A model generated the notes under the pieces. It ran no database searches. It saw only the letters and a program-made list of their open reading frames with translations, and was not told the origin of the DNA. A stretch of 64,000 nucleotides of DNA from Branchiostoma belcheri (taxonomy: Eukaryota > Chordata > Leptocardii > Amphioxiformes > Branchiostomatidae). The position numbers and the translations under genes were made by a program. Below, piece after piece: positions 12,401 to 23,815 of the stretch. Position 1 is the first letter of the stretch. Every line of letters begins with the position of its first letter. The stretch spans positions 1,977,653 through 2,041,652 of the forward strand of contig NW_017804243.1 in assembly GCF_001625305.1 (NCBI RefSeq). Direction: 5' to 3'.

Positions 12401-14840
12401 GTTATGTCAATGATACAATCCGCCGATATATGCTTGTCTTTTTTTCCAACTACTCACTGCATGAAATTCTATCTTTAAGCACAGCACCTTTTCTTTTCTT
12501 CATTCGTGTCGAAAATGGAATCTTTATTGACGCTTTTAAGGTATGCTTAAAGATAATGTTTTGAGCAGTGTCTGTTGTCGAGCTAGTCTCGTGAAGAACA
12601 TTATGACTCACATTGTCTGTGTAATGTCAGCGCAATTATAGCCGTCACTTGTGACTAACGATATTGTAAGAAAAGGAAACGGTGTCGGCAGTATCTCCGG
12701 TCATACTGCAGGTCTTCCGGCGATTAACCTAGTTCACGTCCCGGATTTTTTTTTACTCTCTCCGGGGAGTAACTATAGCCTGGAATATGTTTCGTAGCTG
12801 CTTTTTTTCACAAATTGATATAAGACAAAAACAAGAACAATGTGGCGTTACACTCATGTAACACACTTATTTTACAACGCCACATACAACATTACAAACC
12901 ATGTTGGAGATTTGTATAGTATAGTTGTAATTGACTAGTAACTACTAGTAATACGTACGACAAACATATATATATATAATGAGCAAGAAATGGATTGTTG
13001 TGACGTCTATATCTATTTGACGGACAGATACATAAGTCAAATAGAGCTAGACGCGTTTAGAGCCTTCGACGTATGGTTTTAAACGATCTTAAAATTGTCA
13101 TCATAATTGACGGAGATTCTCATGTTTTGTAGCTGTTTCAATCACCTTTTGGCATGGCAGATAATTGAATACCTCTTATAAGCTTACTGGAAGACCAGTC
13201 ACAAGTATATCACCTTAGCAGTTAAACGAACTAGGCTGTGTTGTATAGATAAAACTCGGTACTTTTCAGTAGAACGAGAATAGTTATTAGCGTCAATTGG
13301 AGATAGTTTTCTCTTGTGTTTTGTAGCGATGATGAAAACTGCGTCCGTATATACTGGGTTTCATCATATTGCGTTGTTACACATTTTTCGCAAGTGTAAC
13401 AGTGTGGGGGGGGGGTATAGGTGCTACCAACTGACTCGGCCGAGTTGTTAGAGCGTCGTATTTTGAAGCTGGTGCTCGGGAGGTCGTGGGTTCGAACTCC
13501 GGCCCGGGACCAGTTTTTTTTGTACCTGTTTCGCTCCTCCTGTTTCTTACACAGGTACTACTTTCGTTTACTGTGTAGTATTTTCCAACAGTGTGTTAGG
13601 CCCATATGTCTCATATGTTCAGATTATACACCTACAAATGTGTTTACAGGCAAGAAAAAGTTAAAATTGTACATAGTAGTTTAACCGGCAGGTAGTAGTA
13701 CACATCAGTATGTATAGTGTGGTATATCTCAATGAGATATCTCCTTGCTTTACACATACATGACCTGTACTTAGCTTGTAAGAGCATATATGTACAATAA
13801 ATGTCTTTCACTCGTTCATCAACACTGAGGTATTCTGTACTGAGAATTACTTAGCTATTATGAGCACCATTCATGTAAAAGAAAGAAAAAAGTAACGTAA
13901 AAGCTGGTGTTTGATGGGGCCCTAATCCCTCCATGTCGTGTGTTTATTGTGTAACGAGATTCACACACACGCGAGCTGCATGTATTACCAACACTTTGAA
14001 TACCGCCATTATCTTTTACATTAAGCCTCCGACCACGCTCCAGGCGCCCACAATTGCAGACGATGACAGCTGCTACCATCTGATTAAAGTAAATCAAAGC
14101 CAGATACGACAGGGTATGAATAATAGATAAGTCATAAATACTGTAACAAGCTCGCTTAGAGATATATGTATAGTAGTCTCCACCAGACTAAACAACGCGG
14201 CTTCGAAAATAGTCAAATTTAGCCAAATATCAAAAGGGAAGAATAATTTGTTAGGGGAGTTTTTCCATCGTATGCGTAAAGTTCGTGTGAAAATTATAAG
14301 TATGCAACGCAATTTTAGGGTCGTAAAACGAAAAATATTTTGGATGAGGACTTTGTATGATATTGACATTTACTGCCATTTCGTAGCACATTTTCGTCAT
14401 CATTTCATACTTGAAGCATTTGAAACAGCCCCACTGAAACAAGCTAAATGTCATTGAGCAGTCTCTTTATTTTTTGGGTACCACCCAGAAATTGCCTCAC
14501 TGATATCAGCATGCAATGGCATTGATCCAACTTACTACATTAAAAATATCGACCAGGAAATTGACTGTGAAAATACAGTTTTGCCACCCAGAAATTGCAT
14601 TGGATACCTTCAAAATTCAACCTTCCAGCGGACTGACTCTCCTGGCAAATTATCTTAGAATTCTACGATCTGTACCCCCGTAGGAAGGCCTGGTAGAGGC
14701 TAACGTACTAGAGAGATGTATATAAGGGAGTGTATGTGTACCTCGTCTGTGACTTCGTCGCATCGCTTCTGGATGGCGGCGGTCTCGTCCGCTTCGGACA
14801 TGGGCCCGTTGGCGGCGGCTGGGTCTGCTGGGTCCGACAT
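3453..14840 (-). CDS. SNAP25: SNAP-25-type t-SNARE, 5' part of gene (two coding exons; continues off the left edge)
   Basis: SNAP-25 proteins supply two helices to the SNARE bundle that fuses vesicles with the plasma membrane. Two coding exons are visible on the minus strand. Exon A (coding 14840 down to 14742) gives 33 residues beginning MSDPADPAAANGPMSEADE and ending CDEVTDE, then a GTACAC donor. Exon B (3494 to 3453) follows a CAG acceptor, gives SLESTRRMLSLMEE and ends at a GTATGG donor. Joined in phase 0 they read CDEVTDE-SLESTRRML, matching the start of the first SNARE helix of SNAP-25. Human SNAP25 also has a 42-base exon at this place. The N-terminal 15 or so residues are Pro/Ala-rich and unlike the vertebrate start. 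The next exon, the cysteine-rich linker and the second helix are not in the window. The intron between A and B is about 11.2 kb. A SNAP-23-like paralogue cannot be excluded from 47 residues. Confidence 0.85.
3987..4280. repeat. Two-copy tandem repeat, about 146-base unit
   Basis: Copies start with TGGTGGTCGGGTGCAG near 3987 and 4133 and end with CTGATCAGACTGCTCCCGA. Each contains an inverted ATCGATTCG...CGAATCGAT or degenerate equivalent (4063-4071 with 4079-4087). A related fragment occurs at about 48520-48590 in TOMM70 intron 3. Confidence 0.75.
4589..4985. repeat. Dispersed repeat R, copy 1
   Basis: Shares ordered phrases with later copies: GGCATCCAATCCAATTT, TTTGTCATTTCTGTCACATT, GAGGCCCTTTATTTC, CACCAATAAATAGTTAGAA, CTCACAGATATCAG, and a last segment with CGCTTTTGGTGCCTTT. 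Family unknown. Confidence 0.55.
7792..7982. repeat. Two-copy tandem repeat, 111-base period
   Basis: CACTCGTTAAAGGCATTT starts at 7792 and again at 7903. Each is followed by CCTGTAGTCTCG and GTTGCAGAACCACCAGAAC with few differences, over about 80 bases. Confidence 0.85.
8846..9045. mobile_element. TAGCCTCYACCAGGCT-family element, short
   Basis: TAGCCTCCACCAGGCTTTC and AGTCTTGTGGAGACTA are imperfect inverted ends around 200 bases without coding capacity. Confidence 0.6.
9611..9990. repeat. Dispersed repeat R, copy 2
   Basis: Carries GACATCCAATGCAATTTTTTA, GAGGAGTCCCTTTATTTTG, CACCAATAAATAGCTAGAA, CTCACAAATATCAG and AAATCGCTTTTTGTG, in the same order as copy 1. The first phrase is 20 bases after trimming the end. 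No gene inside. Confidence 0.55.
10417..10790. repeat. Tandem repeat dense in GGTTCTGGATA / TATCCAGAACC
   Basis: Two units of about 160 bases (starting near 10417 and 10578) share GGTTGCAG, GCCGGGATAGGTTAGGGTT and GTACGGTTCTGGATAAG. The 11-mer GGTTCTGGATA and its complement occur repeatedly in both orientations, giving many possible stems. Confidence 0.8.
11229..11251. repeat. (GT)n microsatellite
   Basis: Short uninterrupted GT run in the SNAP25 intron. Confidence 0.9.
11537..11936. mobile_element. PIF/Harbinger-like MITE with perfect 33-base TIRs
   Basis: GGCCACACCAAGTAAATTTT at 11537 and its exact complement ending at 11936 continue as perfect inverted repeats for about 33 bases. TTA follows on the right; the left flank is TTC. 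TWA target duplications and GGC-type ends fit PIF/Harbinger. A 94-codon frame lies mostly in its right end and is not a gene. Confidence 0.8.
12840..12885. repeat. Short hairpin
   Basis: ATGTGGCGTT (12840-12849) pairs perfectly with AACGCCACAT (12876-12885) across a 26-base loop. It is probably the remnant of a small TIR element. Confidence 0.6.
13426..13520 (+). repeat. tRNA-derived SINE-like head with pol III terminator
   Basis: GGCCGAGTTGTTAGAGCG resembles an A box and GGGTTCGAACTCC a B box at tRNA spacing, and a run of T follows at 13513. The acceptor and T stems do not pair properly, so this is not a functional tRNA. It is better read as a tRNA-derived retroelement head or tRNA pseudogene. 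Confidence 0.45.
14174..14702. mobile_element. TAGCCTCYACCAGGCT-family element (SNAP25 intron)
   Basis: TAGTCTCCACCAGACT at the left and AAGGCCTGGTAGAGGCTA at the right are imperfect inverted ends. The interior holds the dispersed sequence also found near 4.6, 9.6 and 19.8 kb. It lies 40 bases from the donor of SNAP25 exon A. Confidence 0.65.
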
Positions 14841-14848
14841 GGTGCCTA
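14742..14848 (-). CDS. SNAP25: SNAP25 first coding exon
   Basis: The exon runs from an acceptor (TCTACAG read on the minus strand) just above 14848 to the donor below 14742. It carries 8 bases of 5' UTR (TAGGCACC) before the ATG at 14840-14838 and 33 codons. The ATG context GCACCATGT is reasonable. Because an acceptor lies so close to the ATG, at least one upstream untranslated exon is required. Confidence 0.85.
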
Positions 14849-15988
14849 CTGTAGACGGTCAGAACGTACCGGAGTGGGGGCTTGTAACGGTAGACCTTAC
14901 GGTGTGTGTACGTATATATCCTTTTCACCGGGCGGTAGGCTGGATGATATAATCCCGCTCACACAGTCCTGTTACGTCCGTCGGGAAATACAGCGACTAC
15001 TGCGCATGGGAATAGAGACAAAGGTTCCGTCAAATTGGCTCAACAAATAAAAAGCTGGTCTACTTTTCCCAGTAAAATACTCCATCGGAAATTCGTGCTC
15101 AAAACATGTCAAAATCTAAAACATTATTTTTCTGCAAAAGAATAGAGCTTTGGAACAATCTCGTTAAATTAAAGATTGCCCAGAAAATTGAAATCACGCA
15201 ACATAGGGGGGCCGTAATCATACTACAAATGCAATTCGAAAACATTAAATTTGCTCCGCGTCAAATCAATAAGAGAAATCCAGAAGATGCCCACGGGCAC
15301 AGATTGAAAATCAGGCCAATGTGCCGTCAGTCATGCCGGCCAGGCGGCCAGTAGAGGTAATGAATCAGGGGTTCGATAATGCTTTGTTGACCACACCTCA
15401 AATCGCCGGCCCGCTCTGGTATGTATGCGGCGCTGGCAAGGGCATTGCGCACAGGGGAAAGGTGTCCAATATATACCGTTGCCATCTTCTATCTTTTCAT
15501 CACCACAAACTAATGTTCTCACAAATCAAATGATCAAAAACTTATCTATATTGTTTACTCTTTAGAAATAACCTTAGGATAATGCATTTGAATAATATGA
15601 GAGCAAAGTGTGAGCTTGTGCGATGGAATGTGTCGAAGTAAAACACATCCCCCACACACTGCGTCACATTTTCAGTAAGGCTAGAGGATATAACCAACGG
15701 CCTAGCCGTGAGTAGGATGTTCCTTCCTTGTTGGCAAAGATTGAACGATTTTTTAAGAAATCGACACACAACAATCAATCGATGCGAGAGGAAATTGACA
15801 AGTTGATGCGACAGTATACACGCCGGGCAACATGACGTTCCACCTGCCTCCCTTTTCGCGGTTCCCATGCAGCTCTTCACTGATTTCATAACGAGAAGAC
15901 AGAAATTCGCACCATCGACAAAAAAGTACATCGAAAATGAAGCAAATGAAAGAAATCCTGAACGATTGCGCGAAAAAATATTGCTTAC

Positions 15989-16105
15989 CTGCGGAGTGGT
16001 GTGAAGATGGTGGAATATTTGCCGCATCAGCCCTTCGTACGGGGCAGTTCTGCTGCAGGTACTGCAATTCAAGATGGCGCCCCCGGTGACGTCACCAGGC
16101 CACAT
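15989..16105 (-). other. Probable SNAP25 5' untranslated exon
   Basis: On the minus strand a strong donor (CCGCAG|GTAAGC) ends at 15989. It is preceded by GC-rich sequence with a CRE palindrome and an AAGATGGCGCC-type YY1-like motif around 16070-16080. The next minus-strand exon is SNAP25 exon A, which needs an upstream untranslated exon, so this is the natural candidate. An open frame reads through the region but does not resemble SNAP-25. The 5' limit is unknown; 16105 is only a working boundary. Confidence 0.45.
16085..16096. promoter_or_regulatory. CRE palindrome near SNAP25 5' exon
   Basis: GGTGACGTCACC is a perfect 12-base palindrome containing the full CREB/ATF site TGACGTCA. It sits at the edge of the GC-rich block that holds the probable SNAP25 5' exon. 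Use as a promoter element is inferred from position only. Confidence 0.5.
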
Positions 16106-16803
16106 GGGACGGATTGAATGACGGCAGTAGAGGTGGTGTTATTGCGGGTACAGTACAGCCGGGGGCCCGCCGGGGAGCGCGCACAGCCAGATTAACTTGT
16201 ACTTGACTGTCTGGTGTTTGTAAACAATCATTGGTGATGATTTTTTAGCAACTACACATGTATTTAAACGAGCTCTTTCGAGCAGGTTGTCTTGCCACTA
16301 GGAGCTTTGAGAGGAGTTCCACTTCCGACCGTTTGATTGGACGGAAACTACTTGTTATCAACCCAGGTGATAAGTGTTGATAATTATTGGCGGCGATGGC
16401 ACACGGTTCTTGCGGGAAGCCATTTTGCAGCCCTTTTTCATGTCGGTGAAATAATGTCACGGGGTCTATCGGGTTAGGGGATGATTTGGAGGAATAACAG
16501 TCGGTAGATATTATATATTATTAGATGTAACAGAATTTGGAACGCCTTTCCTGGCCATTGAGGATCGCAAATGTAAGAATTAATCTGCGTTAACAAAATA
16601 AAGGCGTCTAATACCTATTTTTTTCACTAACTGCTGTCTACTAATTGTCACATTAATGAAGAAATGGTTAGTCTTCCACGATTCTCTGACGATATACGTA
16701 TGTTTTGATCGAGTCGTCAGATTCAAACGCATTTTTACTACCATATTGTGTAATGAAATATTGAGTACCTCGTCAACTTTCCAGCTGAATGGGCATATTG
16801 GTG

Positions 16804-17120
16804 CAAGGCTAGAAATATCATCTGCATTTTGCCGGTTAGTGCAGGTAACATTGGAGCTGTGCAGGTATTTCTGATGTCTACCTGCACCTAACCTGCACTG
16901 GTCCATGTACTGGGAATATGCAGGTTAGTGCAGGTAAAATTGGAGCTGTGCAGGTATTTCTAATGTCTACCTGCACCTAACCTGCACTGGTCCATGTACT
17001 GGGTATATGCAGGTTATTGCAGGTAAAATTGGAGCTGTGCAGGTATTTCTGATGTCTACCTGCACCTAACCTGCACTGGTCATTACATGTAGGTGTACAG
17101 TACTGTATGTGGATTATTGG

Positions 17121-17166
<46 letters not shown>

Positions 17167-17333
17167 GTATTGGATACTATGAAGTGTATAAGAAATCATG
17201 GCAATGGTTTCTGAGCAGTTTATCATGATCCACACTTCCTAAATTTTGAGTGGTGCTGGTAAAATTTGTCTGGTGCAGGTAATTTTCACTGTTACATCAG
17301 TACAGGTATGCAGAAAAAGAATGTCAAGCTCAG
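16804..17333. mobile_element. CAGGGCTTGAAAT-type element with internal minisatellite
   Basis: A decayed left end (CAAGGCTAGAAAT) and right end (TGTCAAGCTCAGG) enclose three 89-base repeats starting at 16831, 16920 and 17009. Each repeat has GTGCAGGTA and ACCTGCAC arms. An (AT)n tract (17123-17165) follows, then the shared phrase GGTAAAATTTGTCTGGTGCA. Ends of this form occur in hAT-type elements, but no clear target duplication was seen. Confidence 0.65.
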
Positions 17334-18737
17334 GGGTGTAATAGGGTCATATTCAGTAAAGGCATTTCTTCTTTCGGCTACATCAAGACACACATGCATC
17401 TTTCGCTGCTCAAAATCCGATCTTTATAAAGCATATAAACACTTTAAAATACGCGTAAATGTTCCATTTTCCACTCGAATGAAGAAACAGGACATGTTTG
17501 AAGGTGCGATGAAAGAATCAGTGTTTCATTTTTCGATCTGGAACACCAGGACAATCTACAGATCAGACTGTCTGGCGTCAAGGTAAATGACTAAATCTAA
17601 GCAAGTCACACCACTAGTACTGTACACGTGTCCCACTATAGGTACAATACCTACCGCTTTTTCTGCATGGACTGGCCTAGTCGATTTACTGAGTGGGACA
17701 CCTCGCGTCTTCCACTGCTTCCAAAATTTTAAAAGAGAAGCCAAACCCCCCAAAATGCTTAGTTTGTGAATAACTTGTTCTACTTGTCACCATTGTTAAC
17801 TTGCACTGCCGGTGTACTCTTTCTATCATTGTTTCATGTTGCAAGTAGCCCTCGGACATGAACTTGGAAATAAAAACAAAAGGGTACTACGAACAGACAG
17901 TGAAACGAGTACACAGAGAAAGTCTTTTTCAAATTCAATGGAATAATCAGAAGATTCCTCCCCATGCATGTAATCCATAACTTATCATCATAAAACTAAC
18001 TGGAGAGCACTTTCCAAGGAAGTGGAATATGAACCTGGCACTCTAGCCGTGCACACAGAAAGGACCGGTCTTGGTAGCAAGAAACACTAAGGAAGGTCTG
18101 ACTGAGTCGCATGTTATACCACAGATTACCTGTATCGAATGCGTGTACATTGTTTGACATTGGGCATCATTGGGACTGGTTGACTCCGTTTTGATACATA
18201 TCTGAAGATGATGGCGACAAACATAACGAATGGCAACATCTAGCTGAAATACCAATGAATCACGTAGAAGCGTCGCGTACTATAAAATTCATTCATATTT
18301 CTGAGAAGCCGGCTAATCTTATATTGGGTTGAATTTACATCCTAATCACCAAGAGAGGAGACCCCGGTTCTTTTATCACTGATGATAAAAGTCTTTTTAC
18401 GATTGGATCTTTCGTCTTTCCACTGATGTATAAACGTGTTTGGTTCCCAGTCCTCTTATCTGATTATGTTCATTGGGAAGTGTGGGCGTATAGAGGAGGC
18501 TGTTTCCCCCCAAAGGTATGTGCTCCAGCTTTGAAGTTTCTCTTTCAAGAGGGAAGAAAGACATCTTCGTGGCACCATCTTCCTTTGCATAGGTCTGATC
18601 CCTTGGGGATCTAGGTACAGTCGGTTGTTTTGTAGCTAGTCCCCCAAACAACACAAAACTGTGATGTACATTCGTCTAGATATCGAGTCGTTGTGGCATG
18701 CGGCTACGCACCTGGCATGGCAGGCCACATGTACACC

Positions 18738-18772
18738 AGAGTAGACCAGACCAGACCAGACCAGACTAGACC
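18738..18772. repeat. AGACC pentanucleotide repeat
   Basis: About five consecutive AGACC units in the region between SNAP25 and CHEK1. Confidence 0.85.
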
Positions 18773-19039
18773 GGTTTCATCTAGCTAGAGGGTATATCAC
18801 GTACGTTTTCTCACACAGTATTGATTAGTTTACCTTTTGTTTTTGATTGTCAGTGAAAATGGGATAACCATTACTGGTTTTGAGCGCCGATGTTGGCACG
18901 TAACGGATATGGCCGTTATATTATTGAAAATGAGTGATTTTATAATCTATGTATTAATGAAAAGAATAGATTTTGTCAACTACCAAAGAGATCTGAGATT
19001 TCAAGGCATTATCTTCTGCGAGGTGCTACTAAACTTTAC

Positions 19040-19125
19040 TTATAAGCAAGAGGTCCTGAGTTCGAATCCTGTCATGTCACCGATTGTGTGCCTTTGGGAA
19101 AGGCACTTTACACGACTTTAATTCA
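19040..19125 (+). repeat. SINE-like fragment with B box
   Basis: GAGTTCGAATCCTGTCATGT followed by TGCCTTTGGGAAAGGCACTTT. The same tail module (GGGAAAGGCACTTTACAC) recurs, mostly reversed, at about 25330-25440, 38688-38880, 42165-42290, 49655-49790 and 53750-53880. Confidence 0.5.
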
Positions 19126-19840
19126 GGTGAAAACCAAATGAGTATTGTATATTGTCCTCTGCATTGGTGACGGCATAAAAATTAAGTTGAAAAAAACTTG
19201 AGTGTGCTGTCACCGTGTCTTGTGTTAAATGTTAATTTGGAATTAAAAAAAAAACTGTTAAAAGCACACCGGGACATACTAACACATATATTGGCCAGTC
19301 TGGCACGAGATAGTACAGGAAGTATGAGCGGTACTCATGGCCAAAATCCCCGCTTGCGGCCCATTCAGCCACCTGTAGATACAGGTTGTGACGCAGTTAG
19401 CCTGCTGTGAGTGCTGTTGAAATTCTGCTCACACAGAGTAGAGTACGTGCCATACTGAGGAAGTTCCCTCGTTGCGCATACGACCGAGTAGTTCACACGC
19501 CTCATACAGTCTCCATATACGTACAGCAGATTGCAATTTTGAGCGGAGCACGTAAATCTGGGCATGATACGATGCCAGTCTGACCGTGCCTACGCCGGGG
19601 TGCGCCCACGCTGGGCTGATTGTAATCTGTTCCGCCGTTGACCTGACACAGCTGTCCCCAATTTTTCGTCTGAATTGTCGCCATAATGTCGTAAACGTAG
19701 TCGTTACTCAAGCAGTGCGCTGGCTCGCCTCCAACTCTTTAACGTTATGTGAGGTTTGCAAAATCAAAAGGTCCCACATAAGAAAATCAACCCATGACAC
19801 CTCGACATAATTACATGCGAAAATGCTGTTTTTGAATCGT

Positions 19841-20185
19841 TTTAAATACAATTTCAGGGCGGCAAAACTGGAAATATTCTGAACATGCTAATTTGTTTGA
19901 TATTGACACATGCTGCCTCACATTACAGCACGTTTGCTCCAGTATTTCATACTTTAAACAAACAGCACAGAAACAAGCCCCAAGAATTTTTAGTCCTTAT
20001 GTATCAGCCGAGGAGCCTATCAGTAAGTTTCACCACTCTACAACATCGCATTTTTGCTCCATGAATGGCAATGAATTAATGGTCAAGTGTTGTTTCAACT
20101 TACTGTATTATATATGTAGATAAGTGACTGCAATGTTGACTTTCAAGCTAAGCCTTGAAAAATGCATTGGAAACCTTTGAATTAA
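19841..20185. repeat. Dispersed repeat R, copy 3 (diverged)
   Basis: The matching order of phrases (TACAATTTCAGGGCGGCAAA, TTTGATATTGACACATGCTG, TCATACTTTAAAC, ACATCGCATTTTTGCTCC) links it to the copies near 4.6, 9.6 and 14.3 kb. A further fragment lies at about 43155-43305 in XRCC1 intron 5. Confidence 0.5.
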
Positions 20186-21264
20186 TAAGTTTTGATGATA
20201 GTCTCAAACCAGGGGCATCAAGTTAGCAGGAATAGCTAACTTTCAGTGCAATCGTGGGTCGACATCTTTGACCTGATACCAGGCGTCGGTGTAAACTGGT
20301 GCACGCTGGTTTAAGCTGGTTTGTGTCTCGCCTTTTGGTATCTGAGAACATAATGTTACGTCACACGGAGGCTTTCTCTCTTCTGAGTCGACTACCGCAG
20401 CTTGTAATGTCGAAGCACTTTCGTATGCACTATATTCGCAATGCAGTGATTATCACATCTAAATATGTACGCTCGTATACGTAGCCGGATCTGCTCATTT
20501 TATCCATTGAGGGAGCATCACATGAAACTCTACCTATAAGCACACCTTGAAGTATATGCGAAAAGGTTCTATTTCTTCATTTGAGTGGGGAAAATGGAAC
20601 CGCAATTCTACTAGAATGAAAGAAGACATACATGTATAATAACATGTGTATCACGCATATCATAATAAGTTTGGGACATCCAATTAAAAAAATTGATATT
20701 TATCTGAGAAAGCCGAGGAAATCCGTTCAGCCCCAGGGGCGGATATAGAAGAGCGTGGGTGGAAGAATCTAATTTCTAGGAATCCATCCTGTAAGCTCTG
20801 CGGCAGTCTCCGTACCAAAAGGTCAGGGATACAGTAATATCGTTTAATGACGAGGGTGTCACTCAGATTACAAATTAAGACAATCGGAGGAATTAAAAAT
20901 CAAAGGGATTAGTGACTTTATCATAAGCGTGTAGGATGAATTAGTGTATAGGGTGGCATCACCCTTGACAGAAAAGTGCAAGAACTGTCAAATTACTAGT
21001 AGATAAAACTGGAAGAAACAAAAAAAGGTTTACACCTCCGAGAAGTATTCAGAACTGTTGTGAATATCTTCTATATTTTCTTCATTATTTTGTACCCCTA
21101 CCGTGCCATTCACTTCATCCCAGACTGCGGAAGACCATTTTGACCTCCAATTCGACCTTCCTGTCAGTCTGTGGTTACATCATTTTCGCTCCTCGCTTCC
21201 TGTGACTCTACGGCATTCGAATAACTTCCTCCTGTACTTGTTCAGATGTAATAAATACAAACGC

Positions 21265-21312
21265 AAAAGAACAAACAAACAAACAAACAAAAACAAACAA
21301 ACACAAACACAC
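21265..21312. repeat. (AAAC)n microsatellite
   Basis: Interrupted AAAC repeats in gene-free sequence. Confidence 0.9.
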
Positions 21313-22830
21313 CGAAAGCCAAACCCCCGTACACAAAATCAAGTAGGCACATTCCATGTGTTGGCACCAGCCCAGCTAGGGATCACGGTGTTTTGAAGCC
21401 GTGCAGTTGATGTCACATCACACCAGGCGATCAATAGATTCCGGGACATGTACAATTTATCTGACGGTCTTCTGATTCACGTTAGTACCATTAACGAACC
21501 TGACAAATCCGAGCCCTCGCGCCGTGTCCGCTTATCTTTTCCGTCATCAATAAAAGGCGACGAGCTTGATGTAAATCACTTCCGTACGCAAGCTTTTGCA
21601 CCTGCATAATTGTATAGAATAGAGACATCAATTCTGACTACGACTTACCATTTGTCACTCTTTATTATTAATAGCCTACGCAGGAATAACGTAAAAAAAC
21701 AAGACCACAGTTGGTTATAATTAGGACCATCGGGTGGGGGATCTAGACATACCATCCAGCAATTCAGTGTGGTAGTTATGTTTTTTTTTTCATTTTTCAT
21801 ATTATTCATATCAGTACTGTCTTCCTTACACTTGGCGTTGAGTGACGTGGTACTACACAATGTGAAGATGCCGCCATTTTGTCCGTTGTTCTTTTGTACA
21901 CCTTCCATCGTCATCACCGTTAAGTTTCTGGAAAGATGGAAAGTCCCTATCCGCGCCCCTCACCCATTAGTTTGCGGTCTCCATAAAGCATCAGTCTAAT
22001 GTCTCACATATTTACGGGGGCGACAAACTGCCCCATTCAACCATATACCTATAAAACCGAGTAATGCTGGGTGGAGAATCGGGTTGAAGTAAAGTTGGTT
22101 GAGCGTTGAGGAAAAAAAATCAGCAACATTTCCCCCAAATATCCTTTCATTCCTCGCGCGTATTTTCTGTGGCAGGTGGTATTGTATCTCGATGATAGTA
22201 TGACATTTTCTCTTCGCGCCAGCGTACATCTAGATCTATTCGTAACACCACGCTTAGACGTCTTCGTGAAACAGTCCATCTACACTAGTCCCAGCGGAGG
22301 TCTACAGTTATGGCTTTGTTTTTCTTCGGTCGACGCGAGTCCGCAAACCTTAAACCCCATGCAATACCTCACAGTACTGGCGGTTGAAAGTCTATTAGAA
22401 ATTCCGTACGTGACATCTGGACTATCTGTAATTCCAGACACCCTCGTTTGGACCAGTTCCAATATCTACACGTTCGTATTCACCATTGTTTTTGGGTCCC
22501 AGAAGGCGCCTTAGATTAAGACCTGGGATTACGCTATATACTCCTCTGCATAACGAGTTAATTCTTCGGGGGTGCGCTACTGTGCCTCGTGTTTCTAAAT
22601 TACCAAAGAAGTGTGCGTTTTATATAGAAGCGCGGTGGGCGTAACATTGTGATGGCGATGCGCGCTATGGAAAGATATAGCCTGGTAGGCAGACCTTGGT
22701 AGACTCGCCGGTATCTCTCTACGGTACTGAAAGCACTATCCCCCGCCCATATACATTAGCGCACGCCGGGGGGTTTTCACGGGGTCTGTTTCAATTAGTT
22801 CGCCTACGATACGAAGGGCAGTAATAGTTA

Positions 22831-22969
22831 CCCTGGGAGCCAGACTGGATAGCGGGCTTTTACTGGAAAGCCAACTCCCCGGTAGCGCTAATTTCAATAG
22901 GCGGGCCTACTGCCTTGGGCCGCCGAAGGAATATGGCTGACGTCCCGATATCCAGCCTGGCTCCCAGGG
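22831..22969. mobile_element. Short TIR element, CCCTGGGAGCCAG ends
   Basis: CCCTGGGAGCCAGACTGGAT and, at the right, the complement of CCCTGGGAGCCAGGCTGGAT form inverted ends of about 25 bases with few mismatches, 139 bases overall. Confidence 0.7.
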
Positions 22970-23752
22970 AAGATAATGATAAGGACGTAATTTCGTTGAC
23001 AATGGTATAGAAAGACCAGCTGGAATGTTCTAGCATGTCATGATGCTTTCAGTACTAATAGTAGGACCGGGACTGGTAAAACCACTATTAAAGTTGAACT
23101 GAGGGGGCGGCGGTATAACTTCTTTGGCGGCATGTTGGCCCTGGAGCCAAGAAATCGGCCTGTGTAGGCCCTGGAAACTGTCTGGGACACATGCTAGCCT
23201 GTAGAGTCGGTAACCAGGCTAGGCTACACACAGCCATTCAACTATTATACGGTAAGGTTTATGACTTCTCTATTGGATTCTCCTGGGCTTTTCGTTCACA
23301 TATGGATAGTCGACAGATAAACAATATTATTATAGACTGTCGCTCAGGCTACATTGAATAAGGCCTGCACCGATCAATATAACGTTATCCGAGAATTAAT
23401 AATAGCGCATTAACACGTTGTAAATGGTATTGATGGCTTTCGTTGCATAGATTTTGGGGGGGGGGTGCTTGGTCCTGTAGAATAAGATACCAATTTGGTG
23501 TTCTTGTCATTGACAAAGGTAATGGTTTGCAATGCAAATGTAGGAAAGGCAAAATCTGTATATCGCGGAAAATTCACACGATTATCCAAGAAAAAACACA
23601 AGCAGACTGACGCTGAAAAGTTACTTGTAATTGTGATTGTTAACAGCAACAAACCGTCTTGTCATGTCATAAATGCTAGTACATGGACGGCGGACGCTTG
23701 GATTGCACAGAAATATAGTTTGTGTACGGCCTGGTATACAGAGACTGTGAAC

Positions 23753-23815
23753 CCGGAAGTGGAGAACTTGTTGTTGAGTTTTCCCGCGTTTTTTTGCCGG
23801 GGGTCAACCGGAAGT
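23753..23815 (+). promoter_or_regulatory. CHEK1 proximal promoter motifs (ETS, E2F-like)
   Basis: Within 310 bases upstream of the CHEK1 ATG there are two ETS-type CCGGAAGT sites (23753-23760 and 23808-23815). Between them is an E2F-like TTTCCCGC (23780-23787). No TATA box is evident. CHEK1 is known as an E2F-responsive S-phase gene in mammals, so the arrangement is plausible, but function here is inferred. Confidence 0.45.

Larger units (their letters stand above)
3500..14741. other. SNAP25 intron between the two coding exons
   Basis: Eleven kilobases holding the tandem repeats and TIR elements listed separately. Stretches 5000-7790 and 12140-13420 show no further recognisable feature apart from a small hairpin and short AT runs. 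Confidence 0.6.
16110..23752. other. Intergenic region between SNAP25 and CHEK1 5' ends
   Basis: Apart from the listed repeats, 17340-18730, 20190-21260 and 21320-22830 contain nothing I can name. Frames up to 112 codons (for example near 22176-22514) lack family similarity or convincing exon structure. Confidence 0.5.

Noticed and set aside
13426..13515. Candidate tRNA gene
   Set aside because: A and B boxes are present, but the acceptor and T stems fail to pair and no clear anticodon loop forms. Kept only as a tRNA-derived repeat.
15542..16105. 187-codon minus-strand open frame
   Set aside because: It overlaps the probable SNAP25 untranslated exon, reads straight through a strong donor at 15988, and has no recognisable domain.
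22176..22514. 112-codon plus-strand frame
   Set aside because: No domain, no supported splice partners, and an isolated location.
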